From NCBI GenBank assembly GCA_018968885.1, contig JAGWZK010000001.1, positions 287,870 to 351,869 on the forward strand: DNA of 64,000 bases, read 5' to 3'. This document shows positions 18,131-26,785 of the stretch, piece by piece; the first letter of the stretch is position 1, and each line of letters opens with the position of its first letter. The stretch is from Planctomycetota bacterium. Its GTDB lineage: Bacteria; Planctomycetota; Phycisphaerae; Phycisphaerales; UBA1924. The notes below the pieces were generated by a model. It was not told the origin of the DNA. It made no database searches and saw only the letters and a list, made by a program, of their open reading frames with translations. A program made the translations under genes and the position numbers.

Positions 18131-20302
18131 ATGAAGATGACCCTACTGCTTATTGCCGGTCTTTGCGCTTCCGTTGCATCAGCCGATGCCCCGCTGTGGA
18201 CCTTGCACGACAAGGCCCCGGCTGGTCTTGAGAACTTCACTCCTGGCCCGCGCCCGACCAAGGGTCAGATTGCGGTTGCGGACCGGGCTGCGCTCGAAGC
18301 GCTTCTGTCGCGCGCACCGCGCGAGGATGTCAATCGTCGACTCGCTGAATATGGATTGGAAATCACCTTGCCCCTGCCTGATGGCACGCTTGGCCGTTTT
18401 GCGGTTGCTGACGCGCCGGTCTTTGCTCCCGAGCTTGCGGCACAGTTCCCGTCGATCCGTACTTACATCGTGCAAGGCCTTGATGATGCGGCCATCAGCG
18501 GTCGTATGGAGGTCACGCAGCGTGGCGTGACGGCGATGCTCCGTTGGCCCGGCTCGTGTGTGATGCTGGATATCTACGCCCTGGGCGATGCCTCGACCGT
18601 GGTGAGTTATCACCTGCGCGATCTTCCCGGATCGATGGATTGGGGCTGTTCGACGCGAGAGGGCGTTCACGGTGAATCCGCCGACCCCAACGGGGCACCT
18701 GCCTTCCGTCCCCGGGCGACAACATTTCGTACGTATCGCTTGGCGATGGCGTGTACTGGCGAGTGGGGCCTGCATCAGTGCACTGTGCTTGGCAATCCTC
18801 CCAACACCGCCGATCCGATTGCCGCGATCGCGACGGTGGTGAGCCGCACGAATGCGACGTATGAGATTGACTTAGGCGTGCGATTCCTTTTGGTGCCGAA
18901 CAACGCCAGCATTGTTTATATCAATCCTGCAACCGATCCATACAGCACCAGCTGCGATGGCGCGGCGGGCGCGGATTGCTCGGGTGAATACCTCACTCCA
19001 AATCGCAACAACCTCTCCAGCGTGATCGGCAACACCAACTTTGATATCGGCCATCTCATGACCCGCGTCTTTGGCGGCGTGGCATACCTCGGAAGCGTGT
19101 GCACATCGAACAAGGCCGGTGGCATCAGCGGCATTCCCCGGGGCGGAGATATCGATCCGGTCTCGGCATTGGTCGTGATTCACGAGATCGGTCACCAGTT
19201 CGGTGCTGGCCACACCTTCAACGGCATTCGTGGTCGCTGCCTGAACAACGTCAGTGGCACGACTGCGTGGGAACCCGGCTCGGGCAGTTCGCCCATGGCG
19301 TATGCCGGTGGTTGCCCCGTCGGTGATGCGCCGCCGACCGACAATATCGTGCAGTTTGCGGATCCCTATTTCATGCACGGCTCGCTGCTGCAAATGCAGA
19401 CTTTTATCGCAGGCACCGGTGGCAATTGCGATGCGCCGACCACGACGACCAACAACATTCCAGTCATCAACTCCATCACTCCTGCCAATCTTTCCATTCC
19501 GCCCTCGACTCCTTTTGAGCTGACTGTCGATGCCACCGACCCAGAAGGCGATGTCATGACGTTTTCGTGGGAGCAATATGACCGTGGCCCCGCTCAGGCG
19601 ATCACTGCCGGAGATAATGGAACCAGTCCTCTGTTCCGGGTTTTTCCACCCGTCACCAGCCCGACGCGCACCTTCCCGCGCTGGTCCAACATTCTCAATG
19701 GACCCACCAATGACGAGCGGCTTCCCAGTGTGCTGGGCTCAATCCGCAAGTTCCGCGTGCTGATCCGCGACAACCGCGCGGGCGCGGGTGGTACGCTGAT
19801 TTCGCCATTTGTCAATCTCACGATCGCCAGCGGCTCGTCGGCGTTTGCTGTGACCGCGCCCGTGGCGAATGCGGATGTGAATCGTGGTTCGGCGGGCCTG
19901 GCTTGGTCGGTTGGAAACACCAATGTCGCACCGATCGGCGTTGCGAACGTGAAGATCGAACTCACTCGCGACGAGGGCGCCACATTCACGACCCTTCTTG
20001 CTTCCACCACGAACGATGGGTCGCAGACCTTTAATCTCTCTGCTCAGCCCACGGGCTTCGCCCGATTTGTCGTCCGCTCACTCGGTAACGTTTTCTTCGC
20101 CGTGTCGCCGCGCTTCCGCCTGACCACGGCGTGCGGACCAGCCGATTTCAATGGGGATGAGGCACTGGACTTCTTTGACTACCTGGATTTCGTTGCGGCA
20201 TTCAGCGCCAATGACCCTGTCGCAGATTTCAATCTCGATGGCACCATCGACTTCTTTGATTATCTGGACTTTGTCGCGGCGTTTAGCAGCGGCGGGTGCT
20301 GA
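18131..20302 (+). CDS. Zinc metalloprotease (reprolysin-like metzincin) with GC-type dockerin tail
   Basis: 723 residues from the ATG at 18131; the ATG at 18137 has better spacing (8 bases) from GGAG and is an alternative. A signal peptide is followed by a propeptide-like region (about 20-200). A metzincin catalytic domain carries HEIGHQFGAGH (first His at 351), the HExxHxxGxxH zinc site; a Met-turn candidate is SSPMAYAGGC. After it come two beta domains (about 445-660), then two dockerin loops ending SGGC. It should be an exported protease attached to the surface or a complex through its tail. Substrate unknown. Confidence 0.9.
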   Translation: MKMTLLLIAGLCASVASADAPLWTLHDKAPAGLENFTPGPRPTKGQIAVADRAALEALLSRAPREDVNRRLAEYGLEITLPLPDGTLGRFAVADAPVFAPELAAQFPSIRTYIVQGLDDAAISGRMEVTQRGVTAMLRWPGSCVMLDIYALGDASTVVSYHLRDLPGSMDWGCSTREGVHGESADPNGAPAFRPRATTFRTYRLAMACTGEWGLHQCTVLGNPPNTADPIAAIATVVSRTNATYEIDLGVRFLLVPNNASIVYINPATDPYSTSCDGAAGADCSGEYLTPNRNNLSSVIGNTNFDIGHLMTRVFGGVAYLGSVCTSNKAGGISGIPRGGDIDPVSALVVIHEIGHQFGAGHTFNGIRGRCLNNVSGTTAWEPGSGSSPMAYAGGCPVGDAPPTDNIVQFADPYFMHGSLLQMQTFIAGTGGNCDAPTTTTNNIPVINSITPANLSIPPSTPFELTVDATDPEGDVMTFSWEQYDRGPAQAITAGDNGTSPLFRVFPPVTSPTRTFPRWSNILNGPTNDERLPSVLGSIRKFRVLIRDNRAGAGGTLISPFVNLTIASGSSAFAVTAPVANADVNRGSAGLAWSVGNTNVAPIGVANVKIELTRDEGATFTTLLASTTNDGSQTFNLSAQPTGFARFVVRSLGNVFFAVSPRFRLTTACGPADFNGDEALDFFDYLDFVAAFSANDPVADFNLDGTIDFFDYLDFVAAFSSGGC
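20132..20299 (+). repeat. GC-type dockerin pair of the metalloprotease
   Basis: Two tandem D-F-N-x-D loops (opening CGPADFN, closing SGGC), the same tail as in the 7877, 20391, 36295 and 39236 genes. Confidence 0.85.
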
Positions 20303-20390
20303 TTCACCGCAGCAAGTGTTTGAATGACACACCGTTTCGTTGGTGGCGCACGTATCGCTGGATGGCCGAACACGATCTACTGAGGTCCGC

Positions 20391-21764
20391 ATGCTTGGCT
20401 GCTCTGGTATCGCCATGATCACTCTGGCCGCGTGCTGTGCGCTATCTGATGCTCAGGATCTCGCCCTTCCTGGTCCTTTTCCGGCATCGTCGCGATCGGT
20501 GACGGTTACGCGCCCTTCCAGTACCACCTTCACAGCCACGGTGTGGTACCCGGGCGCGACCAACGCCGCAAGCGCGCCGTTTCATCCCACCTGCCCTCCG
20601 TCTCCCATTCTCACTTTCGGTCACGGCTTCTTTCAGACCGTATCAACCTACCAATCCATGCTCGCGCACCTGGCGACGCATGGCTACACCGTGATCGCCA
20701 CCACCAGCGAGGGCGGGCTGTTTCCCAACCACTCAAACTTTGCCGCGGATATCCGCACCTGCATCACCCACCTGGAAACCCAGCACGCCACATCGGGCTC
20801 CTTTGTCTTCCAACGCCTCGCCCCTGACCGTGTCGGCGTCTTCGGCCACTCCATGGGCGGCGGCGCGACGATTCTTGCCACTGCCGCCGATGCGCGTGTC
20901 GATGCCGCTGCAACACTGGCTGCCGCCGACACCAATCCATCATCCATCGCTGCCGCTGCGAATGTCAGCGTGCCTGTGTTACTCATCAGTGGCAGCAGTG
21001 ACACCATAGTCCCTCCAGCGCAGAATCAATCGCACTACAACGCCGCGCGCGCACCGAAGTCATACCCATTGATTGCCGGCGGCTTTCACTGCGGCTATCA
21101 GGATTCCAGCAGCTTTGGCTGCGATAGCCAGACCACACTTCCCCGCGCTGAACAACTCGCGATCGTCCGCCGCCAACTCACCGGATGGTTTGATCTGTAC
21201 ATCAAACAAGATCAAACCCGCTGGCGTGTGGCGTGGGGTCCAGATCGAGACGCCGACACCCGCATCACTTCCGTGCAGGACTCCGGTCTGGCCGTCTCTC
21301 TTGTCAGCCCCGCGCCGAGTGTCGTTATCTTTGGCACCCCAGCCCCATGCACGGTTCGCGTCACCAACACCTCGCCACGTACTCTGGCCGCCGCTGTCAC
21401 CATCGAGTCCGCTTCGCCCAACTGGTCGAGCACCACCATCAACACCGCGTCTATCGCCTCTGGCCAATCTCAGGATGTCACAGTCTTTCTCTCCGCAGTC
21501 GCGCCCGCTTCAGCACCTGTGACGTTGACCCTCTCTGCGCGATCTCTCGCTGATGGCGGCACACGATCATGGCTCTCCTTCTCTGCTGCCGCGTTCTGCC
21601 CTGCCGATGTCAATCGCGATGGCATCATCGATTTCTTTGATTATCTGGATTTCGTCGCCGACTTCAGCGCCTCCAGCACCGCCGCCGATTTCAACGCCGA
21701 TGGCACCATTGACTTCTTTGATTACCTGGACTTTGTCGCGGCATTCAGTAGTGGTGGGTGCTGA
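20391..21764 (+). CDS. Exported alpha/beta hydrolase (polyester-hydrolase-like) with GC-type dockerin tail
   Basis: 457 residues; GAGG lies 5 bases before the ATG at 20391. Signal peptide, then an alpha/beta hydrolase domain of about 260 residues. It has an oxyanion segment LTFGHGF, nucleophile Ser154 in GHSMGGGA, Asp204 in GSSDTIVPP and His233 in GGFHCGY. The order and spacing match the cutinase/dienelactone-hydrolase group that includes PET hydrolases and polymer depolymerases. A beta-sandwich (about 300-400) and two dockerin loops ending SGGC follow. Probably an extracellular esterase on a polymer or lipid; the substrate is inference. It begins 88 bases after the metalloprotease gene. Confidence 0.85.
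   Translation: MLGCSGIAMITLAACCALSDAQDLALPGPFPASSRSVTVTRPSSTTFTATVWYPGATNAASAPFHPTCPPSPILTFGHGFFQTVSTYQSMLAHLATHGYTVIATTSEGGLFPNHSNFAADIRTCITHLETQHATSGSFVFQRLAPDRVGVFGHSMGGGATILATAADARVDAAATLAAADTNPSSIAAAANVSVPVLLISGSSDTIVPPAQNQSHYNAARAPKSYPLIAGGFHCGYQDSSSFGCDSQTTLPRAEQLAIVRRQLTGWFDLYIKQDQTRWRVAWGPDRDADTRITSVQDSGLAVSLVSPAPSVVIFGTPAPCTVRVTNTSPRTLAAAVTIESASPNWSSTTINTASIASGQSQDVTVFLSAVAPASAPVTLTLSARSLADGGTRSWLSFSAAAFCPADVNRDGIIDFFDYLDFVADFSASSTAADFNADGTIDFFDYLDFVAAFSSGGC
21597..21761 (+). repeat. GC-type dockerin pair of the alpha/beta hydrolase
   Basis: Two tandem dockerin loops (opening CPADVNRD, closing SGGC). The first copy has D-V-N-R-D-G, closer to the classical dockerin consensus than its neighbours. 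Confidence 0.85.
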
Positions 21765-21846
21765 AACATGAGGCAATCACCCCACGCAAATTGAAAAGTA
21801 TTGCGAGTCACTTCGAGTAAGATGCGTATGACTCGAAGGAGGCGTC

Positions 21847-23148
21847 ATGTTTGTACGTTCGCTGATGGGGTACGGAGTTGTCGTAATTGCGACCACTTAC
21901 CTTTCCACCGCGTGCTTCGCGCAATCCGCTCCGCCCACTACAGCTGTACCGGTCGAGGCGGATTCTCCTCGGAATCCCAAATTGCGCGATGACCTGCAAC
22001 GCTTCGCGCCCCTGGTGTCGTTGCGCAACAAGTTCACGATCGGCGAGTATTCCCCCGTTGACGTGGTCACAGTGCTTGAAGACTGGACAGCGGACCGCGA
22101 GCAGGATCGCGACTTCGGGTCGCATCCTTCACTGGAAACCTCATACCGCGACTATCGCGCCTTTCTAGTCTCTTCACACAAGAGAGTCACACCAGTGCTG
22201 CGCGCACTCAACTTTCAATCGGCGGTTTTCACGGATGCTGCGTATCGAGAGGCCAATATCGCCGCGGCGTTTCTGGCTGCGATGGTTGAAATCAGAAAGG
22301 ACAAAGTTCTGCTTGAGTGGTATGTTTAGCACGACCAAAAGTGCCAGGATGCCTTCCGCCGCATGTTCCCATTGCTGCGATCTCAATCGACGGGCAGCCC
22401 TTTGAGCGATGGCGAGATCAGCGCTCGTCACTGGTTTACGCGCGACAAAGGTGTCTTCCTCGAAGCCGTGAACGGCACAGGTAAAGCACTTCACAATGTT
22501 TCGCTCAAGGTTGTCTGGGAGACACTTGATGGCAGAGCGCTAGAGCACTACTACTTTCTCGCGGAGTGGTCCGCCGAAGCAAAAGATTCCGATACTCATC
22601 GCTTCTTTCTTCGTCCTGCCGCACAATGGTGGGATGTTGGTGCCGATGCCACTACAGCGTTGACGATTGACATGGTCTCCGATGAATCGACGATCCAGAG
22701 ACAGCGTGTTCGTCTTGATGACCACATTCCCACAGCAGCCGATCTCATCCTGGCCGAACTGAAGAAGAACCAGAAAGAGTGGAGATCGCCCAAGATTTCA
22801 ATTGAACGCCTCACCAAGATCAAGCCCTTTCTGGTTCGCTATGAGGACCGTGAATCCACCGCTAACGAGCTGCTCAAATCGGCCAAGGAGCAACTCGATA
22901 CAGTGATTGACGCGATTGACAAGAAGTTGAAGGAGAATCGGGACAGACTCAAGGGCTACGAATCCAAGAGGTACAAGGACTCATTCCAGGAGAACAACCG
23001 CAAGGAGAGCGTTGACAAACTGAAGGAGTCCATCAAAACTCTCGAAGCCCGTCGCCAACGCTGGCTTCGCGGCGAAGAAACCGCAGACGAGCGTTCGCTG
23101 TACACCAATCGCTTTGCACCGGTGAATGTTCCCAGCAGAGAGCGCTGA
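21847..23148 (+). pseudogene. Exported coiled-coil protein interrupted by an in-frame amber codon
   Basis: A strong AAGGAGG site precedes the ATG at 21847. The first 160 codons encode a signal peptide (cleavage near CFAQ) and a helical domain, ending in TAG at 22327-22329. The same frame then stays open without interruption to TGA at 23148. It encodes a beta domain (GVFLEAVNGTGKALHNVSLKVV...) and a charged coiled coil (about 150 residues). The next ATG (22363) has no ribosome binding site. Reading TAG as CAG would give one 433-residue protein. So this is one gene with a nonsense mutation, a base-call error, or a read-through site. No family recognised. Confidence 0.65.
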
Positions 23149-23200
23149 TCATCCAGTGCGCATGATTGACCCCTCGCTTCCCAACTGATACGCTCGTTCC

Positions 23201-24409
23201 GTGCGTTCTCTTCGCATCGGCATCGTGGGGTGCGGAACCGCTGGCCCGGCCGTCGCGGCGATCCTCGCCCGCGGCGGACACGCCGTCACCATCCTCGAGC
23301 GCGCCCCCGAGCTCCACCCCGTCGGCGCGGGCCTGCTGATCCAGCCCACGGGCATGCACGTGCTTCAGCACCTTGGTCTCCTGGATGACCTGCTCACGCT
23401 TGGCTCGCGCATCCATCGTCTCGATGGACGCACCGCAACTGGTCGTCACATTCTTGATCTTGCCTACGCCGATCTTGCTCCACACCTCTTTGGCCTGGGT
23501 CTGCATCGCGGAGCCCTCTTCGCGGCGCTCCTTGGTGCCGCCACTCGGGCTGGCGCTGATGTTCGCGTCGGTTGCACCGTCGAATCAATCAAGATCGACG
23601 GCGACGCGGTGAAAATGGTTGATTCTCACACAAACTCTCACGGCCCATTTGACCTGGTCATCGTCGCCGATGGTGCTAAGTCGGCCTTGCGCCAATACGC
23701 ACCTCATCATCGCGTCAAGCGCTATCCCTGGGGCGCGCTCTGGTTTGTCGCCGATCGCCGCGGCACAACGTTTGATCACACCCTCTCGCAGGTCTACCGC
23801 AGCACGGATCGCATGATCGGCTTTCTTCCCTCTGGCCGCCCTCGCGCCCGCGCTGCCGACACCATCAGTGTGTTCTGGAGTCTGCCTTATAAGGCGCACG
23901 ATCGGTTTCGTGCGGCGGGTCTCGATGCGTGGCGACGTGAAGCACTCGAACTTGCGCCCCACGCTACGGAACTGCTTCAGCAGGTGCAATCGCTCGATGA
24001 GTGCGTCTTTGCATCGTACTTTGACTCGTCCATGCGTCCGTGCTATCTACACGACGCACCGGTTGTCTTTCTGGGTGATGCCGCACACGCCATGAGCCCT
24101 CAACTGGGTCAGGGAGCCAACCTCGCATTGGTCGATGCGCTGGAGTTGGCTCAGTGCTTGTCCAGCGAGTCATCGGTTCGCACAGCGCTTCACGTGTACG
24201 ACCAACAACGCGCGGCACACATCGGCTTCTACTCACGGGCTTCGCGCTGGCTGACGCCGTGGTTCCAATCTGATCTCACGCCTCTCGCTTGGCCACGCGA
24301 TGTGCTGATGCATCCGCTCAGTCGCGTGCCGTGGATCAGAAAACAGATGCTGCAGAGTTTGGCCGGTGTCAAAGACGGAGTCTTTTCCGTGCGTGCCGAA
24401 CTGAAATAA
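23201..24409 (+). CDS. FAD-dependent monooxygenase (class A flavoprotein)
   Basis: 402 residues, GTG start. The N-terminal FAD-binding Rossmann motif is IGIVGCGTAGPAVAAILARGG. The second FAD motif of aromatic-ring hydroxylase-type enzymes is VVFLGDAAHAMSPQLGQGAN (about residues 285-304), and a DLVIVADGAKSALR segment fits the conserved DG motif. It should use NAD(P)H and oxygen to hydroxylate or epoxidise a small organic substrate. No pathway genes are adjacent, so the substrate is unknown. No membrane segment. Confidence 0.9.
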   Translation: MRSLRIGIVGCGTAGPAVAAILARGGHAVTILERAPELHPVGAGLLIQPTGMHVLQHLGLLDDLLTLGSRIHRLDGRTATGRHILDLAYADLAPHLFGLGLHRGALFAALLGAATRAGADVRVGCTVESIKIDGDAVKMVDSHTNSHGPFDLVIVADGAKSALRQYAPHHRVKRYPWGALWFVADRRGTTFDHTLSQVYRSTDRMIGFLPSGRPRARAADTISVFWSLPYKAHDRFRAAGLDAWRREALELAPHATELLQQVQSLDECVFASYFDSSMRPCYLHDAPVVFLGDAAHAMSPQLGQGANLALVDALELAQCLSSESSVRTALHVYDQQRAAHIGFYSRASRWLTPWFQSDLTPLAWPRDVLMHPLSRVPWIRKQMLQSLAGVKDGVFSVRAELK

Positions 24410-24440
24410 GTGCACCTCGCTACATCGCGCCGCTATCGCC

Positions 24441-25130
24441 TCAAAACAACCGCTTCGTCGGGTTGACCACCATGTTGTCGCGACCCAGCACCATCAGGTC
24501 AGCGATCTCAATCGCCTCCTTGAATGACTCCTGTGCAGCGCGAACATCAAACGCCCCTGTCGCCATCACGCCTCGCTCCAGATGTTCCAACGTCGGGATC
24601 GCATCGCCGGTGATCAGTGTCGCGTGCTTCTGATCCGGCACCAGCACGCCGCACATCCCCGGTGTCACGCCCGGCATTGGAAAAAGATCCACACCTTCCG
24701 CCAGCGAATCCGGCGCCGCAACAAACCGCGCCAGCAATTCCACATCCGTCTTCAGCATTGCGATCAATTCCTGGTCGGCGTTCTCCCGCCCCATTTCATC
24801 ACGAAGCCGCGAAGCCAGCGGCACGCCAAGTGACTCTCTCTCCATCTCGCTCATCAGCCACTGCGCCTTTGGAAATGCGGCCAAGCCGCGACGCGTGTCG
24901 GGATGAAAGCTCGTCAGGAAAACATGTGTGATGGATTCCGGCGCCAGATTCGCCCGCTCGGCCAATCTCGCGGCAATTGCCGGCCCCGGCAATCCCGGGT
25001 CGATCAGGATCTTCGCCTTGCCAGCGACGATCAGCGTCGTCGTGGCGTGCCCGGTGCGCACCGGCGATTTCTCGCCCCACATCGCGTTCGCCGCTAGCGC
25101 CCCGATCGAAATCACTTTCACATCTGCCAT
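24441..25130 (-). CDS. Metallo-beta-lactamase-fold protein with degenerate metal site
   Basis: 229 residues. The fold is recognisable from TTLIVAGKAKILIDPGLPG, the strand before the metal loop (ITHVFLTSFHPDTRRGL), PGVTPGMCGVLV and LITGDAIPT. The usual HxHxDH is replaced by SFHPDT, and the second-ligand segment TPGH is TPGM; the Asp in TGDA is kept. So it has lost most zinc ligands and is either an inactive relative or uses a different site. It lies 24 bases downstream of the serpin gene on the same strand, probably in one operon. Confidence 0.8.
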   Translation of the reverse strand: MADVKVISIGALAANAMWGEKSPVRTGHATTTLIVAGKAKILIDPGLPGPAIAARLAERANLAPESITHVFLTSFHPDTRRGLAAFPKAQWLMSEMERESLGVPLASRLRDEMGRENADQELIAMLKTDVELLARFVAAPDSLAEGVDLFPMPGVTPGMCGVLVPDQKHATLITGDAIPTLEHLERGVMATGAFDVRAAQESFKEAIEIADLMVLGRDNMVVNPTKRLF

Positions 25131-25154
25131 GTGTGAACGGTAGGTGTCGATGGC

Positions 25155-26429
25155 TCACTTGCGAGTGGGCGCGATCGGTTCCTGCACCACACCACCAAAA
25201 AGCACCACGCCGCTGGAGTGGCGGATGAAGAACACGAAGGGTCGATCGGCCGTGAATCGAATCGGCCTTGGCGGCTCCTGCTGTGCCGGAGCGCCCGTCA
25301 CCGCGATCACGGCTGTCACCGCCGCCGCTTCGGTTCCTTTCTCATCCACATCGCAATTGGCCACATGAATGACTTTGTCGATGTACGTCGGCTTCACATC
25401 CGTGAAGTTGGTAAAGTCCGCCGCGCTGGGGTCCATCGCCGTGCTCAAACCCATCTTTGCCAAGGAACTCTTGAGTTGCAGATTGGAGCTCAGCGAAAAC
25501 AGCGGCATGGTCACGATCACGGGGACGCCCGGGTGCCCTTTCTTGATCTCGTTGAGATTCAGCTCTGTCACCACCTGCTCAAACTTCCCTTCATCCGGCA
25601 GCACGACCATCATCTCCGCCTGCCCGACATACGGCAGCCAGACCACTTGGCCATCCTTGATCTTTGCATAGGGATAGTTTCGTTCATTCATCATCGTCGT
25701 GACTTGGCGCGGTGTTCCCGCACCGTTGAACATCATGTCGTGCGTGCGATCAAACTGCTTCCACCACGACGCCTTGAAATAAATCGCCGTGGTCAGGATC
25801 AATCCGCTCGGCGGAATGTCCCCCGCATCCACGACGTGCGTGATCCGCTTGCGCGTGTGCACGCTCGCCCAGTCGTTGATCGTCTCTGCCACTTTCTTTG
25901 GCTTGGCGAAGTTCATCATCTCTGTCGGCGATGTAAACACGTGTTCCAGAGTCTTGCTCGCTTCCGGCTTCATCCCCGAATCCGCACTCGCCCACAGCGC
26001 CGCGGCTTGTGTCAGCGCGAGGGGTTGCGCATTCTCCGGCAACCACTCTGGTTTGATGGTTGCCTCGGTCTTCAGGAGTTCCGCAAACGATCTGAATGAC
26101 TCATCTGTCACCGACGGCTTGCCAGCGACTTTGTGAATGCCCATGACGTTGCTCAGTTCGTCGCGAGTCGCCTCTGACGCGCCGACCCTTGCCATCGCCA
26201 GCGCGGCATGAATGCTCGATGGTGAGAAAAACAGATTCCCCTTCTGTCCGTCAGCTCGCAACGCCCGCAACAGGTCGGTGGCAAACTCTGATGACACCAC
26301 ACCCAGGCGCTCTGCGGATTCCTTTTGCTGTGACACCTCAGCAGGAGAAGATGGCATCGTCAGGCCCGGAGCAAATCCCGAAGCCGCCATCACACCGACC
26401 GCGCCAAGAAGGAGGTTTCTCATGCCCAT
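25155..26429 (-). CDS. Serpin (serine protease inhibitor), exported
   Basis: 424 residues from the ATG at 26429 (26423 is also possible), with a signal peptide. Serpin landmarks: NLFFSPSSIHAALAMARVGA near the N-terminus, NDWASVHTRKRI, LTTAIYFKASWWKQFD, and the C-terminal RPFVFFIRHSSGVVLFGGVV. The hinge of the reactive loop reads DEKGTEAAAVTAV, an alanine-rich sequence expected of inhibitory serpins that insert their loop. Counting 17 residues from the hinge Glu puts the scissile bond near VTG-AP, so elastase-like proteases are the likely targets (inference). It may protect the cell from its own or foreign exoproteases. Confidence 0.93.
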   Translation of the reverse strand: MGMRNLLLGAVGVMAASGFAPGLTMPSSPAEVSQQKESAERLGVVSSEFATDLLRALRADGQKGNLFFSPSSIHAALAMARVGASEATRDELSNVMGIHKVAGKPSVTDESFRSFAELLKTEATIKPEWLPENAQPLALTQAAALWASADSGMKPEASKTLEHVFTSPTEMMNFAKPKKVAETINDWASVHTRKRITHVVDAGDIPPSGLILTTAIYFKASWWKQFDRTHDMMFNGAGTPRQVTTMMNERNYPYAKIKDGQVVWLPYVGQAEMMVVLPDEGKFEQVVTELNLNEIKKGHPGVPVIVTMPLFSLSSNLQLKSSLAKMGLSTAMDPSAADFTNFTDVKPTYIDKVIHVANCDVDEKGTEAAAVTAVIAVTGAPAQQEPPRPIRFTADRPFVFFIRHSSGVVLFGGVVQEPIAPTRK

Positions 26430-26785
26430 CTTGTACACGCAAGCCACCCCGTCGGCACGACTTCTTGTCGCGGTCGTGACACTCACGTGACAGTTCTCCC
26501 GACCGTGGAGCGTCACCAGGCTGTGTATTATAGGACTAAATACAAGGCCGTTCGGTATTTTCTCCAGCAACGGGGTTTGCGGTATCAGTTCTGCAACACC
26601 CCCGTAGATTTTCCGAACAAACCTTCCGGCTGGTGCGTCTCCACATATGTCGATCCACGGGTCGATGTACTGGGGGCACCTTTGCTTTCCGGTGCCGGTA
26701 CAAGAATTGTGTCCGTGACGGTCTTGCGGATTGTCTTGGGGAGCCCTCTCCCCTCTGGTACGCTGCTCTCTGCTGGAGGTCTTTC
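26430..26785. other. 356-base intergenic region
   Basis: Lies between the leftward serpin gene and the rightward coiled-coil gene, so it must hold both promoters. It contains the TTATAGGACTA motif at 26528-26538 shared with two other upstream regions. An open frame continues upstream of 26786 but is Cys/Arg-rich and looks non-coding. Confidence 0.45.
26528..26538 (+). promoter_or_regulatory. TTATAGGACTA upstream motif, copy 1
   Basis: The stretch TGTATTATAGGACTAAATAC here closely resembles the minus-strand copy at 57549-57559, and both share the 11-base core with 55879-55889. It lies about 250 bases upstream of the coiled-coil gene at 26786. It could be a promoter element or regulator site; neither is shown. 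Confidence 0.35.
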
